A stretch of 64,000 bases of DNA from Flavobacterium beibuense F44-8 (GTDB taxonomy: Bacteria > Bacteroidota > Bacteroidia > Flavobacteriales > Flavobacteriaceae): the NCBI RefSeq assembly GCF_000769915.1, contig NZ_JRLV01000009.1:62001-126000 (forward strand), in the 5' to 3' direction. Under the pieces are notes generated by a model, which did not search any database, was not told where the DNA came from, and saw only the letters and a program-made list of their open reading frames with translations. A program made the position numbers and the translations under genes. Of this stretch, positions 1 to 7,976 are shown in pieces; within the stretch, counting starts at the first letter, position 1, and each line of letters starts with the position of its first letter.

Positions 1-205
1 TAACAATCAAATTACCATCCCTAAAAAATGAGTAAGAACTATTATAGTTTTGCCTCAATTCTTGCAATCGTTCATCAGAATATGTCTCCGTTATTATCTG
101 GTAATCTGAAAAATCAAACCGTATGGGGAAGTAATTTAATTGCATATTATTTGTCCTTGTATTTAATTGATATTTATAATCTCTTTTACTGGAATACATT
201 AAACA
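1..205. other. No gene recognised at window edge
   Basis: This AT-rich stretch follows the stop of the last gene of the minus-strand defence operon. A 78-codon frame on the plus strand overlaps that gene and has no recognisable features, so I treat it as spurious. No restriction subunit begins here. Confidence 0.5.
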
Positions 206-760
206 TTATCCTCTTCGTAAACTCTCTGGCAAGAACTTGTCTATTTCAGAATCCGAGAAGGTAAATTCTTCATTTTTCTTTAATGCCTTTGAAGCGCTTT
301 GATAAGCTTTATTTATAGTTTTCGGAGCACCTCGATAGGTATTCATGAGCTTTTCATTTAGGCCATCTCGAATTTGTTGTAATTGTTCAATTTCTTTGTT
401 GCCAATTCTAATGTCGACCAGCAATGAGAGAAGGCTTTCTCTGATCTCTAAAATATCCTGTGCTGCTTTTTTATGTTTTTGGACAATCTCCAAAAGATTG
501 ATATCCTTAGTGTACAGTGTTAGTGCTAAAAGTATTGTTGAAAAGAAGGCAGCTATAAATTGGACAAGTTTCCCTTCTCCTAATAGTACTACAAGCAAGG
601 TAGTAGTAGTTAAAGCAGAAAGGATTATTTCTGATAACTTGATACAATCACTTCTCCTTTTAAGTAGGTCAGCACATTTCTCATGCGTTTTGTGCGTATA
701 AACTACACGGCCATATATCTCTCTTATTTGAGATTCAAGTAATATTTCACTTTCTGTCAT
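206..760 (-). CDS. SLATT-domain two-helix membrane effector (CBASS)
   Basis: A 184-residue protein with two adjacent hydrophobic helices at about residues 43-61 and 66-84. They are flanked by a charged N-terminal helix and a long charged helical tail. This is the layout of the SLATT family (SMODS- and SLOG-associating two-TM effectors), which are predicted to form membrane pores when a cyclase-made nucleotide signals infection. It starts 11 bp after the stop of the CD-NTase gene on the same strand, so the two should be co-translated as cyclase plus effector. No separate nucleotide-binding domain is visible, so how it would sense a signal is unclear. The family call is by architecture and context, not by search. 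It is the last gene of the operon. Confidence 0.8.
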   Translation of the reverse strand: MTESEILLESQIREIYGRVVYTHKTHEKCADLLKRRSDCIKLSEIILSALTTTTLLVVLLGEGKLVQFIAAFFSTILLALTLYTKDINLLEIVQKHKKAAQDILEIRESLLSLLVDIRIGNKEIEQLQQIRDGLNEKLMNTYRGAPKTINKAYQSASKALKKNEEFTFSDSEIDKFLPESLRRG

Positions 761-771
761 AACTTTTCATT

Positions 772-2076
772 TTATTCTTCCGAAATAGGTACGTCTATTG
801 AGTCCATAGCTACAACCATATTGTCTTTGATGATATAGCATTCAACAAAATGGCTTCCTTTAAAATTGGTGGATTCTTTTCTTTCGAGAGATCCAGCATC
901 ATCAATAATCTGTCCTCGAATGCAATCCCTCTTAATGGCTTGTTCCCCTCTGTTGGTCACCTTCCATTTCACAAAATATGGGCGAGGAACGTCCATTTGA
1001 TTAATATAAAATCGTAATGATTTATTGGGCAACAGTTTGATTCTTTTGACGAGAAACTCTCGGAGTAATCCGTTTCTAAAACCATTCTGTTTTATCTCAC
1101 AGTCAATTTTGAGGTCGTATCTTATATTTATTGGATAATATGATTCAATAAATTCCTCTGTATTCCTGTAGCTTTCGTTAATGTAACAAGCTTCAGACTC
1201 TTCATTCTGGTATTTTGGAAAGTTATTTCCAAATATATCTCTCCATTTTCTATGTTTCTTTTTGTCTGATACAGAGTCAATAGCCTCTACTGCTAAATCA
1301 TATGCTTTCTTCGACTTTCTTCTAAAAGATTTTCGGACCTTAACTCGCTGTTTACTACCTAATGCACCATATTCTTTTTGGTCTTTTGGTTGGTCATATA
1401 AGAACTTGAAGAAGTCTCTGCACATTAAATCATAGAAGGAAAAGCTTGAGCTATCGTAATCTGTCGTTGAATGTAAAAAATTATAAGCAAGAGTATCTAT
1501 TAGAAGTCCTCCCATACAAACTCCATTTTTATTCTTCCATGCCCTAGCCATTTTGCATAACCTTCGAAGGTTTTTATTCTTTTGATCCTCAGCTTCCCGC
1601 ATTGCTGACATTTCTTTTCTTGGTTTTGTTATTTTCCAAGAGCCACTATTATATGTGTCGGGATATTTGTAATCCTGATCCTCTAATTCAAATACAGGTT
1701 GAACATCAATGTGAGAATCTAAAAAATTCACTGTAACCACACATCTATCTACTTTTATATCGGAAGCGGAATACGTGTTGGAAATAGCCGATTTTGTATC
1801 GTTCAATAGTTTAGATTGACCTCCGCTTACATTGTACTCAGGCCACTTGCTATTAGGCATGATGTACAACATATCCAAATCAGAAATTCCTTTTATACCA
1901 GTGTACCGTCCATAAGAGCCAACCTGCAAAGAGTTCGCTGTTTTAGAATCAGTACCACGATGCTTCTCATTAAGAGCCTTCGTAATTCTACCATACCTAT
2001 ATGAAATTGTATCCGCCTGATTTTCGGGAATCTTAATATTAGAGACAAACTCCTTAAATGTATCTGATGTATTCAT
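772..2076 (-). CDS. CBASS CD-NTase (SMODS nucleotidyltransferase with AGS-C sensor)
   Basis: A 434-residue DNA-polymerase-beta-fold nucleotidyltransferase. The GS motif is at residues 53-54 (GSYGR), the first metal-binding pair at D66 and D68 (SDLDML) and the third aspartate at D124 (HIDVQPVF), so the active site looks intact. After a helical middle, residues from about 315 to 430 form a beta-rich segment with the FVKWKVTNRG pattern of the AGS-C domain, a predicted sensor in SMODS systems. The family makes cyclic oligonucleotide second messengers in anti-phage CBASS. The downstream SLATT gene is the likely effector. No Cap2/Cap3, HORMA or TRIP13 genes are present, so this would be a minimal two-gene system. 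It lies 16 bp after hsdS on the same strand, so it is expressed with the methylase genes. Confidence 0.9.
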   Translation of the reverse strand: MNTSDTFKEFVSNIKIPENQADTISYRYGRITKALNEKHRGTDSKTANSLQVGSYGRYTGIKGISDLDMLYIMPNSKWPEYNVSGGQSKLLNDTKSAISNTYSASDIKVDRCVVTVNFLDSHIDVQPVFELEDQDYKYPDTYNSGSWKITKPRKEMSAMREAEDQKNKNLRRLCKMARAWKNKNGVCMGGLLIDTLAYNFLHSTTDYDSSSFSFYDLMCRDFFKFLYDQPKDQKEYGALGSKQRVKVRKSFRRKSKKAYDLAVEAIDSVSDKKKHRKWRDIFGNNFPKYQNEESEACYINESYRNTEEFIESYYPINIRYDLKIDCEIKQNGFRNGLLREFLVKRIKLLPNKSLRFYINQMDVPRPYFVKWKVTNRGEQAIKRDCIRGQIIDDAGSLERKESTNFKGSHFVECYIIKDNMVVAMDSIDVPISEE

Positions 2077-2092
2077 AATTAATTTGTCAGCT

Positions 2093-3298
2093 TTAAATGG
2101 TTCTTATCCTTCCAGTCAAAAGTTTTTGCATCAATCCTTTCTTTTGCTCTTTCAGAACAGCTACTTGCTGCTTCAACAATTCAATTTCTTTATCGGCTTC
2201 TGATAGAACCTCTACTATTCTTTTTTGCTCTGCTAATGAAGGAACTGGAATTTTAAGCTTAGCAAACTCTCCTTGACCTAAGGTTTTGTTTCTTCCCGCT
2301 CCACCAGGAGAGGCTAAGCCTAAAAGATGCTTACCTCTGGCGGTTTTGAAAAAATAAAGCAGGTAGTCCAGATCAAGAATTTCTTTCTTGGGCTTGTACA
2401 TCGGGAAACGGTGAGAGGCAATCATACTTATCTCCGCTTCTGTGGTTTTGGCAATAGCGTGTTCCCATGCAAAAACTATATTAACTATAAAGCAGTCCGG
2501 TTCAATCCAGAAAACAGACTTGTTGCCAAGACTAGCTCCGCTAACTTCTTCTTTATGAAAAATACCTTTACAGTGTGAGCGAATGCCTATTTCCCGATAA
2601 TGTGTTTCAGGTTCTGGGGTGAACGGCTTTCTGACGCGCTTAACAATTTCTGATATGTACTTTAGTTCCCAATCAGAAGGAATAGCACCTAAATATGTGT
2701 TTGTCTTTTCTGTATTTTCCTGAAATTCTGCAAAGCGAACTTCCCCACGAAACAATCCTATTTCTAAGCCCTTTCTTCTCTTCAAAAGTTGATTACAAAG
2801 GCTTTCCTTTTTCTGAATAGCCAATTCCCATGTGTCAAGAATATCTACAATCTTATTTTGCTCAGATTCTGAAGGAATAGGGATTTTCAGGAATTGAAAC
2901 TCAGAGATCCAGTATCTTTTATGATCATCTGCTCTAAATTTTACTGTGTTAAAAGCATTAAATATGTATTTTAAATTCAGGCTCTTTCGATTGGGTTTTA
3001 GAATTTTTGTTGCTGAACTTCTGATTTTAAACGGAAAGTCAACATACTTTCGATCTGTAGTGAAATCATCAAATAGTATTATTGGGTGCTTATCAAAGAT
3101 TCCACTTGTATCGGATGAGTAGCCTAACAAGAATGACTTGTTTGAAGTAAGAACTGGCACCCCGCTTTCTGAGTCAATATCTTTTGTAATGTACTTAGTC
3201 GGTTGTTCATAATCCAATAACTCGCCAAGACGCATAGTATCCCAATCTGTAGGTATTAAACCAATATTTGTTAATCTATATCCTGTTTTGACTTCCAT
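2093..3298 (-). CDS. hsdS: Type I restriction-modification specificity subunit (two target-recognition domains)
   Basis: A 401-residue HsdS. Each half opens with the typical IPTDW/IPSDW motif (near residues 15-19 and 206-210), contains a target-recognition domain, and ends in a conserved helix (about residues 140-190 and 355-395, with EQNKIVDIL and EQKRIVEVL). It should dictate the bipartite DNA sequence methylated with HsdM. It starts 3 bp after the hsdM stop and is followed 16 bp later by the CD-NTase gene. The length is normal for a full-size subunit. The recognition sequence cannot be read from the protein. Confidence 0.93.
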   Translation of the reverse strand: MEVKTGYRLTNIGLIPTDWDTMRLGELLDYEQPTKYITKDIDSESGVPVLTSNKSFLLGYSSDTSGIFDKHPIILFDDFTTDRKYVDFPFKIRSSATKILKPNRKSLNLKYIFNAFNTVKFRADDHKRYWISEFQFLKIPIPSESEQNKIVDILDTWELAIQKKESLCNQLLKRRKGLEIGLFRGEVRFAEFQENTEKTNTYLGAIPSDWELKYISEIVKRVRKPFTPEPETHYREIGIRSHCKGIFHKEEVSGASLGNKSVFWIEPDCFIVNIVFAWEHAIAKTTEAEISMIASHRFPMYKPKKEILDLDYLLYFFKTARGKHLLGLASPGGAGRNKTLGQGEFAKLKIPVPSLAEQKRIVEVLSEADKEIELLKQQVAVLKEQKKGLMQKLLTGRIRTI

Positions 3299-3301
3299 AT
3301 A

Positions 3302-4831
3302 TTAAAATCCTAGTTCAGATAAGTAATCATTCATTTGGTTTTCAACTAAGACAAGTTCCTTTTTTAATTGGGATATATTGCTCTGAGTAGCAAGTATATC
3401 TATTTCTTCTTCCTCTTCAAATGTATCTACATAGCGAGGGATATTGATGTTATATTCGTTTTCTATGACTTCTGATAATGGAGCACGGTAAGCATATTTT
3501 TCTTCTAAGACTTCACCTTCTTTAGAAGTTAAAGGAGTGGCTTTTTGAAATGCTTTATATGTATTAACAATCTTGTCTATATCACTATCACGAAGACGAT
3601 TTTGATTTGTGCTGGATTCATATCCTTCACTGGCATCGACAAAGAGGATATCTTTATTTTTTCCTTTTGCTCTATTAAAAATTAGAATACTTGCAGGAAT
3701 ACCTGTTCCATAAAACAAATTAGCTGGCAATCCAATCACAGCTTCCAACAAGTTTTCTTCAATTAACTGCTTTCTTATTTTACCTTCACTACTTCCTCTG
3801 AAAAGAACCCCATGTGGCAGAATAACACCAACGCGACCTGTGTCATGATACGTAGACTCTATCATGTGAGACACAAAAGCATAATCTCCCTTGCTCTTTG
3901 GAGGAGTTCCCCTATGGAATCTGTTGAACTGATCAGAAATAGCGTTGTCAGCTCCCCACTTGTCTAATGAAAACGGAGGATTTGCTCCTACTATATTCCC
4001 TTTAAGCAGGCTGTCTTCTTCCAGCAACTTAGGATTGTTTAAAGTGTCACCCCATTCAATAGTAGCATCATCTATCTCATGCAAAAACATATTCATACGA
4101 GCAAGAGCCCAAGTGCTTCCGTTGATTTCCTGACCATAAAGTGAATAATTTTTATTCCCTACCTCTTTAGCAAGTTTAATCAACAAAGAACCTGAACCAC
4201 ATGTCGGGTCAATAATACGATCACCAGGTTGGGGGTTGAGCAGCTTGGCTAAAAGTTTTGAAACTTGAGCAGGTGTATAAAATTCCCCCGCCTTCTTTCC
4301 GGCGTCACTGGCAAATTTTTCAATTAGATATTCATATGCATCACCAATAACATCATTATCCTCTAAATGGGAAGGCTGTAGATCTAACGCAGAAAAGTCA
4401 ACCAATAGATTTTTAAGTCTTCTGTTTCTATCTTTAGTCTGACCAAGATTAGCTTCTGAATTGAAGTCAATATTTCGGAATACACGCTCCAGTTTACTTC
4501 GGTTGGCGTCCTCCATACTTTCCAGTGCAGTGTTGATCAACTCTCCAATATTTGCCGCATTTCTGTTTTCAAATAAATAGTCGAAAGTACAAGTATCGGG
4601 CAATTGGAAACGCTCATTCCTCAAAGCTCTTTGCACTCTGATTTCATCACCGCTATACTTTTCTGCATAGAAATTTTTTTTGTCTTTCCATACATCTGAT
4701 ACATATTTCACAAAAAGCATAGTAAGGATATAATCCTTGTACTGGGATGGATCAATAACCCCTCTAAAGGTGTCACATGCCTTCCAAACAATATTATTAA
4801 TCTCGTTTTGTGTAATTGGTTTTTTACTCAT
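3302..4831 (-). CDS. hsdM: Type I DNA methyltransferase subunit M (N6-adenine)
   Basis: A 509-residue HsdM. An N-terminal helical domain (residues 1-150) precedes the methyltransferase core with motif I DPTCGSGS at residues 208-215 (SAM binding) and motif IV NPPF at 284-287 (adenine catalysis). The C-terminal end is charged and probably coiled. With HsdS it should form an adenine methyltransferase. The matching HsdR nuclease is not found in the operon. It either lies left of the window, is elsewhere in the genome, or is missing. The gene is separated by 1 bp from the upstream unknown gene and by 3 bp from hsdS. Confidence 0.95.
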   Translation of the reverse strand: MSKKPITQNEINNIVWKACDTFRGVIDPSQYKDYILTMLFVKYVSDVWKDKKNFYAEKYSGDEIRVQRALRNERFQLPDTCTFDYLFENRNAANIGELINTALESMEDANRSKLERVFRNIDFNSEANLGQTKDRNRRLKNLLVDFSALDLQPSHLEDNDVIGDAYEYLIEKFASDAGKKAGEFYTPAQVSKLLAKLLNPQPGDRIIDPTCGSGSLLIKLAKEVGNKNYSLYGQEINGSTWALARMNMFLHEIDDATIEWGDTLNNPKLLEEDSLLKGNIVGANPPFSLDKWGADNAISDQFNRFHRGTPPKSKGDYAFVSHMIESTYHDTGRVGVILPHGVLFRGSSEGKIRKQLIEENLLEAVIGLPANLFYGTGIPASILIFNRAKGKNKDILFVDASEGYESSTNQNRLRDSDIDKIVNTYKAFQKATPLTSKEGEVLEEKYAYRAPLSEVIENEYNINIPRYVDTFEEEEEIDILATQSNISQLKKELVLVENQMNDYLSELGF

Positions 4832-4832
4832 G

Positions 4833-5258
4833 CTAATCGTTTATTATTATATATATAGAGGTATATGATTCTATATTTTCGTTAATGAATATTTCCTTAT
4901 GTTCGAGAATCCTGTTATCGGGAATTTGCACACCAAGTTTCTTTAATTCAATAGCTTCCTTTTTTGGAATCTCAAAACCTCTATTACTCTTGTGATGTGC
5001 TGTGCCATCGGTATTTACGGCATAAATCTCTTTTTTGCTATTCCTTGGGTAAATGTGATAATGTCCCTTAACAGGAATATTTTTATCTTCAGGATGATAG
5101 GTGTACCTATTCTGAGTTTTCTGGAATTTTTGATAAGTTTTATGTTCAAGAATTAATTCCGAAAAGATATTGATGTCAAAAGATATTTCAATAGCATAGC
5201 TATTCTCAATACCCATTAATTCCTTTTGCCTTTTTAATATTTCACTTAATTTTTTCAT
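4833..5258 (-). CDS. Unknown small protein in the RM/CBASS operon
   Basis: A 141-residue soluble protein that I do not recognise. It has no signal peptide or membrane helix. The central part has a histidine-rich pattern, GHYHIYPRN followed by VNTDGTAHH and then an IPKKEAIELKKLGV helix. This loosely resembles small toxin or nuclease-like proteins in which an HxH strand is followed by an NxDG turn, but that is only an impression. It is packed between the half-size hsdS (3-bp gap) and hsdM (1-bp gap), so it is almost certainly translated with them. Possible roles are a modulator, a nuclease or an antitoxin-like partner; none is shown. Confidence 0.75.
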   Translation of the reverse strand: MKKLSEILKRQKELMGIENSYAIEISFDINIFSELILEHKTYQKFQKTQNRYTYHPEDKNIPVKGHYHIYPRNSKKEIYAVNTDGTAHHKSNRGFEIPKKEAIELKKLGVQIPDNRILEHKEIFINENIESYTSIYIIIND

Positions 5259-5261
5259 TAT

Positions 5262-5834
5262 CTAATTAATCATAACGCCATTAATGATTTTTCCTATTAT
5301 ACCCTGATATACTTTTTGTTTTTCTAAAATAATCTGTTTTGATATTTCCATATCTCTATAATGCAAGGACTTAATAGCTATTGCTTTTTGTTGTAATTCC
5401 AAAGGAGGAAGCTTCACTGCAAAAGCTTCTAATTCAGATTTACGAATGGAAGGAATAGAACTCCCAGCACCAAGAGTCTGGAAATAAGCCTGCGTTTGTG
5501 GCATATTAAATAGGGTAGTCAAAAATTCAGGTATTACTTTTAAAGGATCAGGCTTGATAACAAAAAATATTGAAGATGCTATGGCTGGACCGAACTCTTT
5601 ATTATAAGTCCAAGCAAAGTTCCTCATTCCTTTTCCAACCAACAGAATATCTCCATCTTCAAGAAGGTGAGCTTTCTTTTTTTGATCTATCTGAACGAAA
5701 GCGTCAACCTCATCCGTTTGATTCCCCCAATCATCAAAATGCTTAGCCTGCAAATACACCGCATCACCAATACTTTTAGGCTTCACGTATAAACCAAACT
5801 GTAATTGAGCAATATCTCCTAATTTTACCTTCAT
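5262..5834 (-). CDS. Half-size HsdS-like protein (single target-recognition domain)
   Basis: At 190 residues it is about half the length of a normal HsdS. It contains one target-recognition domain followed by a conserved-region helix (PPLELQQKAIAIKSL, near residues 143-157) and a short C-terminal helix. Single-domain HsdS subunits can work as dimers recognising a palindromic bipartite site. Here it could compete with, or substitute for, the full HsdS encoded downstream. It is the first gene of the six-gene operon and has its own promoter-like element and a palindrome upstream. The remnant of a broken hsdS is an alternative, but the clean start, stop and spacing argue for a maintained gene. 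Confidence 0.82.
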   Translation of the reverse strand: MKVKLGDIAQLQFGLYVKPKSIGDAVYLQAKHFDDWGNQTDEVDAFVQIDQKKKAHLLEDGDILLVGKGMRNFAWTYNKEFGPAIASSIFFVIKPDPLKVIPEFLTTLFNMPQTQAYFQTLGAGSSIPSIRKSELEAFAVKLPPLELQQKAIAIKSLHYRDMEISKQIILEKQKVYQGIIGKIINGVMIN

Positions 5835-5863
5835 TTAATTTGTAGCTTATTTCAAATTCACTA

Positions 5864-5871
5864 CAAATATA
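5864..5871 (-). promoter_or_regulatory. Flavobacterial -7 element of the defence operon
   Basis: Read on the minus strand this is TATATTTG, an exact match to the Bacteroidota TANNTTTG -7 consensus, about 30 bp ahead of the first ATG of the operon. No clear TTG element was seen at the usual 19-21 bp upstream. Confidence 0.55.
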
Positions 5872-5911
5872 TAAAAAACATTCAATATTTGATAAAATTA
5901 TTTTGTAGAGT

Positions 5912-5928
5912 TTTTCAAATTTTGAAAA
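5912..5928. promoter_or_regulatory. Perfect 17-bp palindrome upstream of the defence operon
   Basis: The sequence TTTTCAAATTTTGAAAA is a perfect palindrome around a central T, about 40 bp upstream of the -7 element and between the defence operon and the end of the coupling-protein gene. It is a plausible repressor or activator site. It is too AT-rich to exclude chance, and no cognate regulator is encoded in the operon. Confidence 0.4.
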
Positions 5929-5975
5929 CAACAGAAAAAATCATTCTTATCCAAGGAAAAAAAACGAATATGCTA

Positions 5976-7964
5976 TTATTTCTTTACCACCAAATGGCTC
6001 AATCCCGGATCATTCAGCAACCGCTCCATTTCTGACTGTATAATGTCCTGAATATCCTGTTTGATTTGGAAATAGCTACGCTGTACCATACCTGAATCCA
6101 ACTTTCGGATGATTTCAATGTCCTTATAATTTTGTTCCTCACGTTTAAGGCTGTCATGGTCATTAATAATCTCACAATGGAAAGCTTTTAGGTCAATCTT
6201 ACAATCTGGATTATCAGCCACCATGCCCACAAATTCACCGGAGCTTAACCCTGATATTTTGGAAGGTGGTATGGCTGCTTCCAATTGTTTGGATCGGCTG
6301 ATGGAAGTGTCCCCGCTGTTAATAGAATAACTTTCCCTATCCTGCATGATTTTCCCAAAGCGTTCGGAGAGTTGTTTGGCAGTATCACCTGTAACCTGAC
6401 CGCTAACAATATTCCCCGTAATATTCATAATTACATCTGCCTGTTCACGACCATAATCCTTTCGAAGCTGACTAAAATCCTGAATACCCAGACAGGTAGA
6501 AACTTTATTGCTTCGGGCAGTAGCAATCAGACTATCCATATTGTTCAGGTAGATGGTCGGGAATTCATCAAAAATGAGACTACTCTTTAGCTTTCCTTTT
6601 TTGTTCACCAGCTTGATTAGCCGGTTTACATAGAGGGATAATACCGCTCCATAAATCTGTATTTTTTGTGGGTTGTTTCCCATACATACAATCTTTGGGT
6701 CATCAGGATTATTAATATCCAAATCAAAATCATTACCCGATAACACATAGTATAGTTGTGGGGATGAAAGCCTTGCCATTGCCACTTTTGCGGAAGCGAT
6801 CTGACCTTCCAATTGTTCCATAACATCATTGAGGTACGCATTAACAAATGGATTAATCAGCACTTCAATTTCCTTCTCGGTTCGTAATAATGTGAACAGG
6901 CTATCATAATCTACCTGCATCAATTCAATTACATGCGGTAAGGTACAGAATTCACCATCCTTGTATTTTTTTAAATACCAGATAATAGCCGTTAAAAAGT
7001 TAATCGGGGATTCCACGAAGAAGTCTCCCTGGCGTTTAATCCATTCCCTGTTTAACCCCATCAAAATAGTGCGGGCACTTTCTGCTGCATCGGTAATATC
7101 GGTCATCGCAGAAGGCTCTAAGGGATTGCAACGATGACTACGGGTAAGGTCATCGAAATTAATCACATAAAATGCCGGGGGTTTGGTATATCGATGTTGG
7201 TTTTTCAGCCAGGTATTATAGGCTATTTTGGAAAGGTCATCAAACTTAAAGTCGTACACAAACATGGTAAATCCTTTACGGATATGCTGGGTAATTACAT
7301 GACGTATCACAAAGTAGGATTTTCCGGAACCGGGAGTTCCCAATACCATAATCGCCCGGAATGGATTAATGATATTGACCCAGCTTTTCCGTTGCTTGTC
7401 TTTTAATTGGTACTGCGCCGGAAGGTTAATGGAATATTCATTTTCCAGCAATCGTTCTTCCTGAGGAAAGGTTTCATTTTCCTTATTAAAGATGTCCTTA
7501 TTATTGATTTTATTCCTGATAATTCGGGAAAGCAAGGTGCCTCCTGTCAATACCAGCAGAAAGCCTACTCCTGTAAATGCCATATACAGGATAGCAGTCG
7601 TTATTATAGGTGTGTTCAACTTCATACAGAGATAGCTGATAAAATAAATGAGCAATCCGGTAATCAGGTAAGCAAAGGCTGTTCTGTGATTTAATTTCTC
7701 ATCCTTTCTCCCCTTGGCTCCTAAAAGGGATATACCCAAAAAACCAAGGGCAATAAATTTCGATTTATGAAAATTGCTGAACAATCCCGTCTTATAAATA
7801 TTGCTTAAAATACGGTCACTAAAAGTGCTTTGCCATCCCCATATTTCAAAAGCACTGTAACAGTAGAAATAGAAATGGATGATTAATATGGTAATACTGA
7901 TAAGCCTGGTCATATCCAGTATTTTTCTCAGCGCCTGTTCATTTTCTCCGGTGTGCATTGCCAT
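5976..7964 (-). CDS. mobC: Type IV coupling protein of the mobilisation module (MobC/TraG-VirD4 type)
   Basis: A 662-residue ATPase that should bring the relaxase-DNA complex to the secretion channel. The N-terminal 150 residues carry several hydrophobic helices (about 20-38, 68-82, 97-113, 121-141). A RecA-like domain follows with Walker A GTPGSGKS at residues 209-216 and Walker B LIFDEF near 463-468. The C-terminus is charged. Bacteroidota conjugative elements call this gene mobC, and it follows mobA and mobB here as in CTnDOT-type elements. It starts 12 bp after the relaxase stop. Length and motifs look intact. Confidence 0.93.
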   Translation of the reverse strand: MAMHTGENEQALRKILDMTRLISITILIIHFYFYCYSAFEIWGWQSTFSDRILSNIYKTGLFSNFHKSKFIALGFLGISLLGAKGRKDEKLNHRTAFAYLITGLLIYFISYLCMKLNTPIITTAILYMAFTGVGFLLVLTGGTLLSRIIRNKINNKDIFNKENETFPQEERLLENEYSINLPAQYQLKDKQRKSWVNIINPFRAIMVLGTPGSGKSYFVIRHVITQHIRKGFTMFVYDFKFDDLSKIAYNTWLKNQHRYTKPPAFYVINFDDLTRSHRCNPLEPSAMTDITDAAESARTILMGLNREWIKRQGDFFVESPINFLTAIIWYLKKYKDGEFCTLPHVIELMQVDYDSLFTLLRTEKEIEVLINPFVNAYLNDVMEQLEGQIASAKVAMARLSSPQLYYVLSGNDFDLDINNPDDPKIVCMGNNPQKIQIYGAVLSLYVNRLIKLVNKKGKLKSSLIFDEFPTIYLNNMDSLIATARSNKVSTCLGIQDFSQLRKDYGREQADVIMNITGNIVSGQVTGDTAKQLSERFGKIMQDRESYSINSGDTSISRSKQLEAAIPPSKISGLSSGEFVGMVADNPDCKIDLKAFHCEIINDHDSLKREEQNYKDIEIIRKLDSGMVQRSYFQIKQDIQDIIQSEMERLLNDPGLSHLVVKK

Positions 7965-7976
7965 AGCTTTATTTTT

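Noticed and set aside
28-264. 78-codon plus-strand frame at the left edge
   Set aside because: It overlaps the SLATT gene antisense, has no ribosome site or known motif, and has the composition of random AT-rich DNA.
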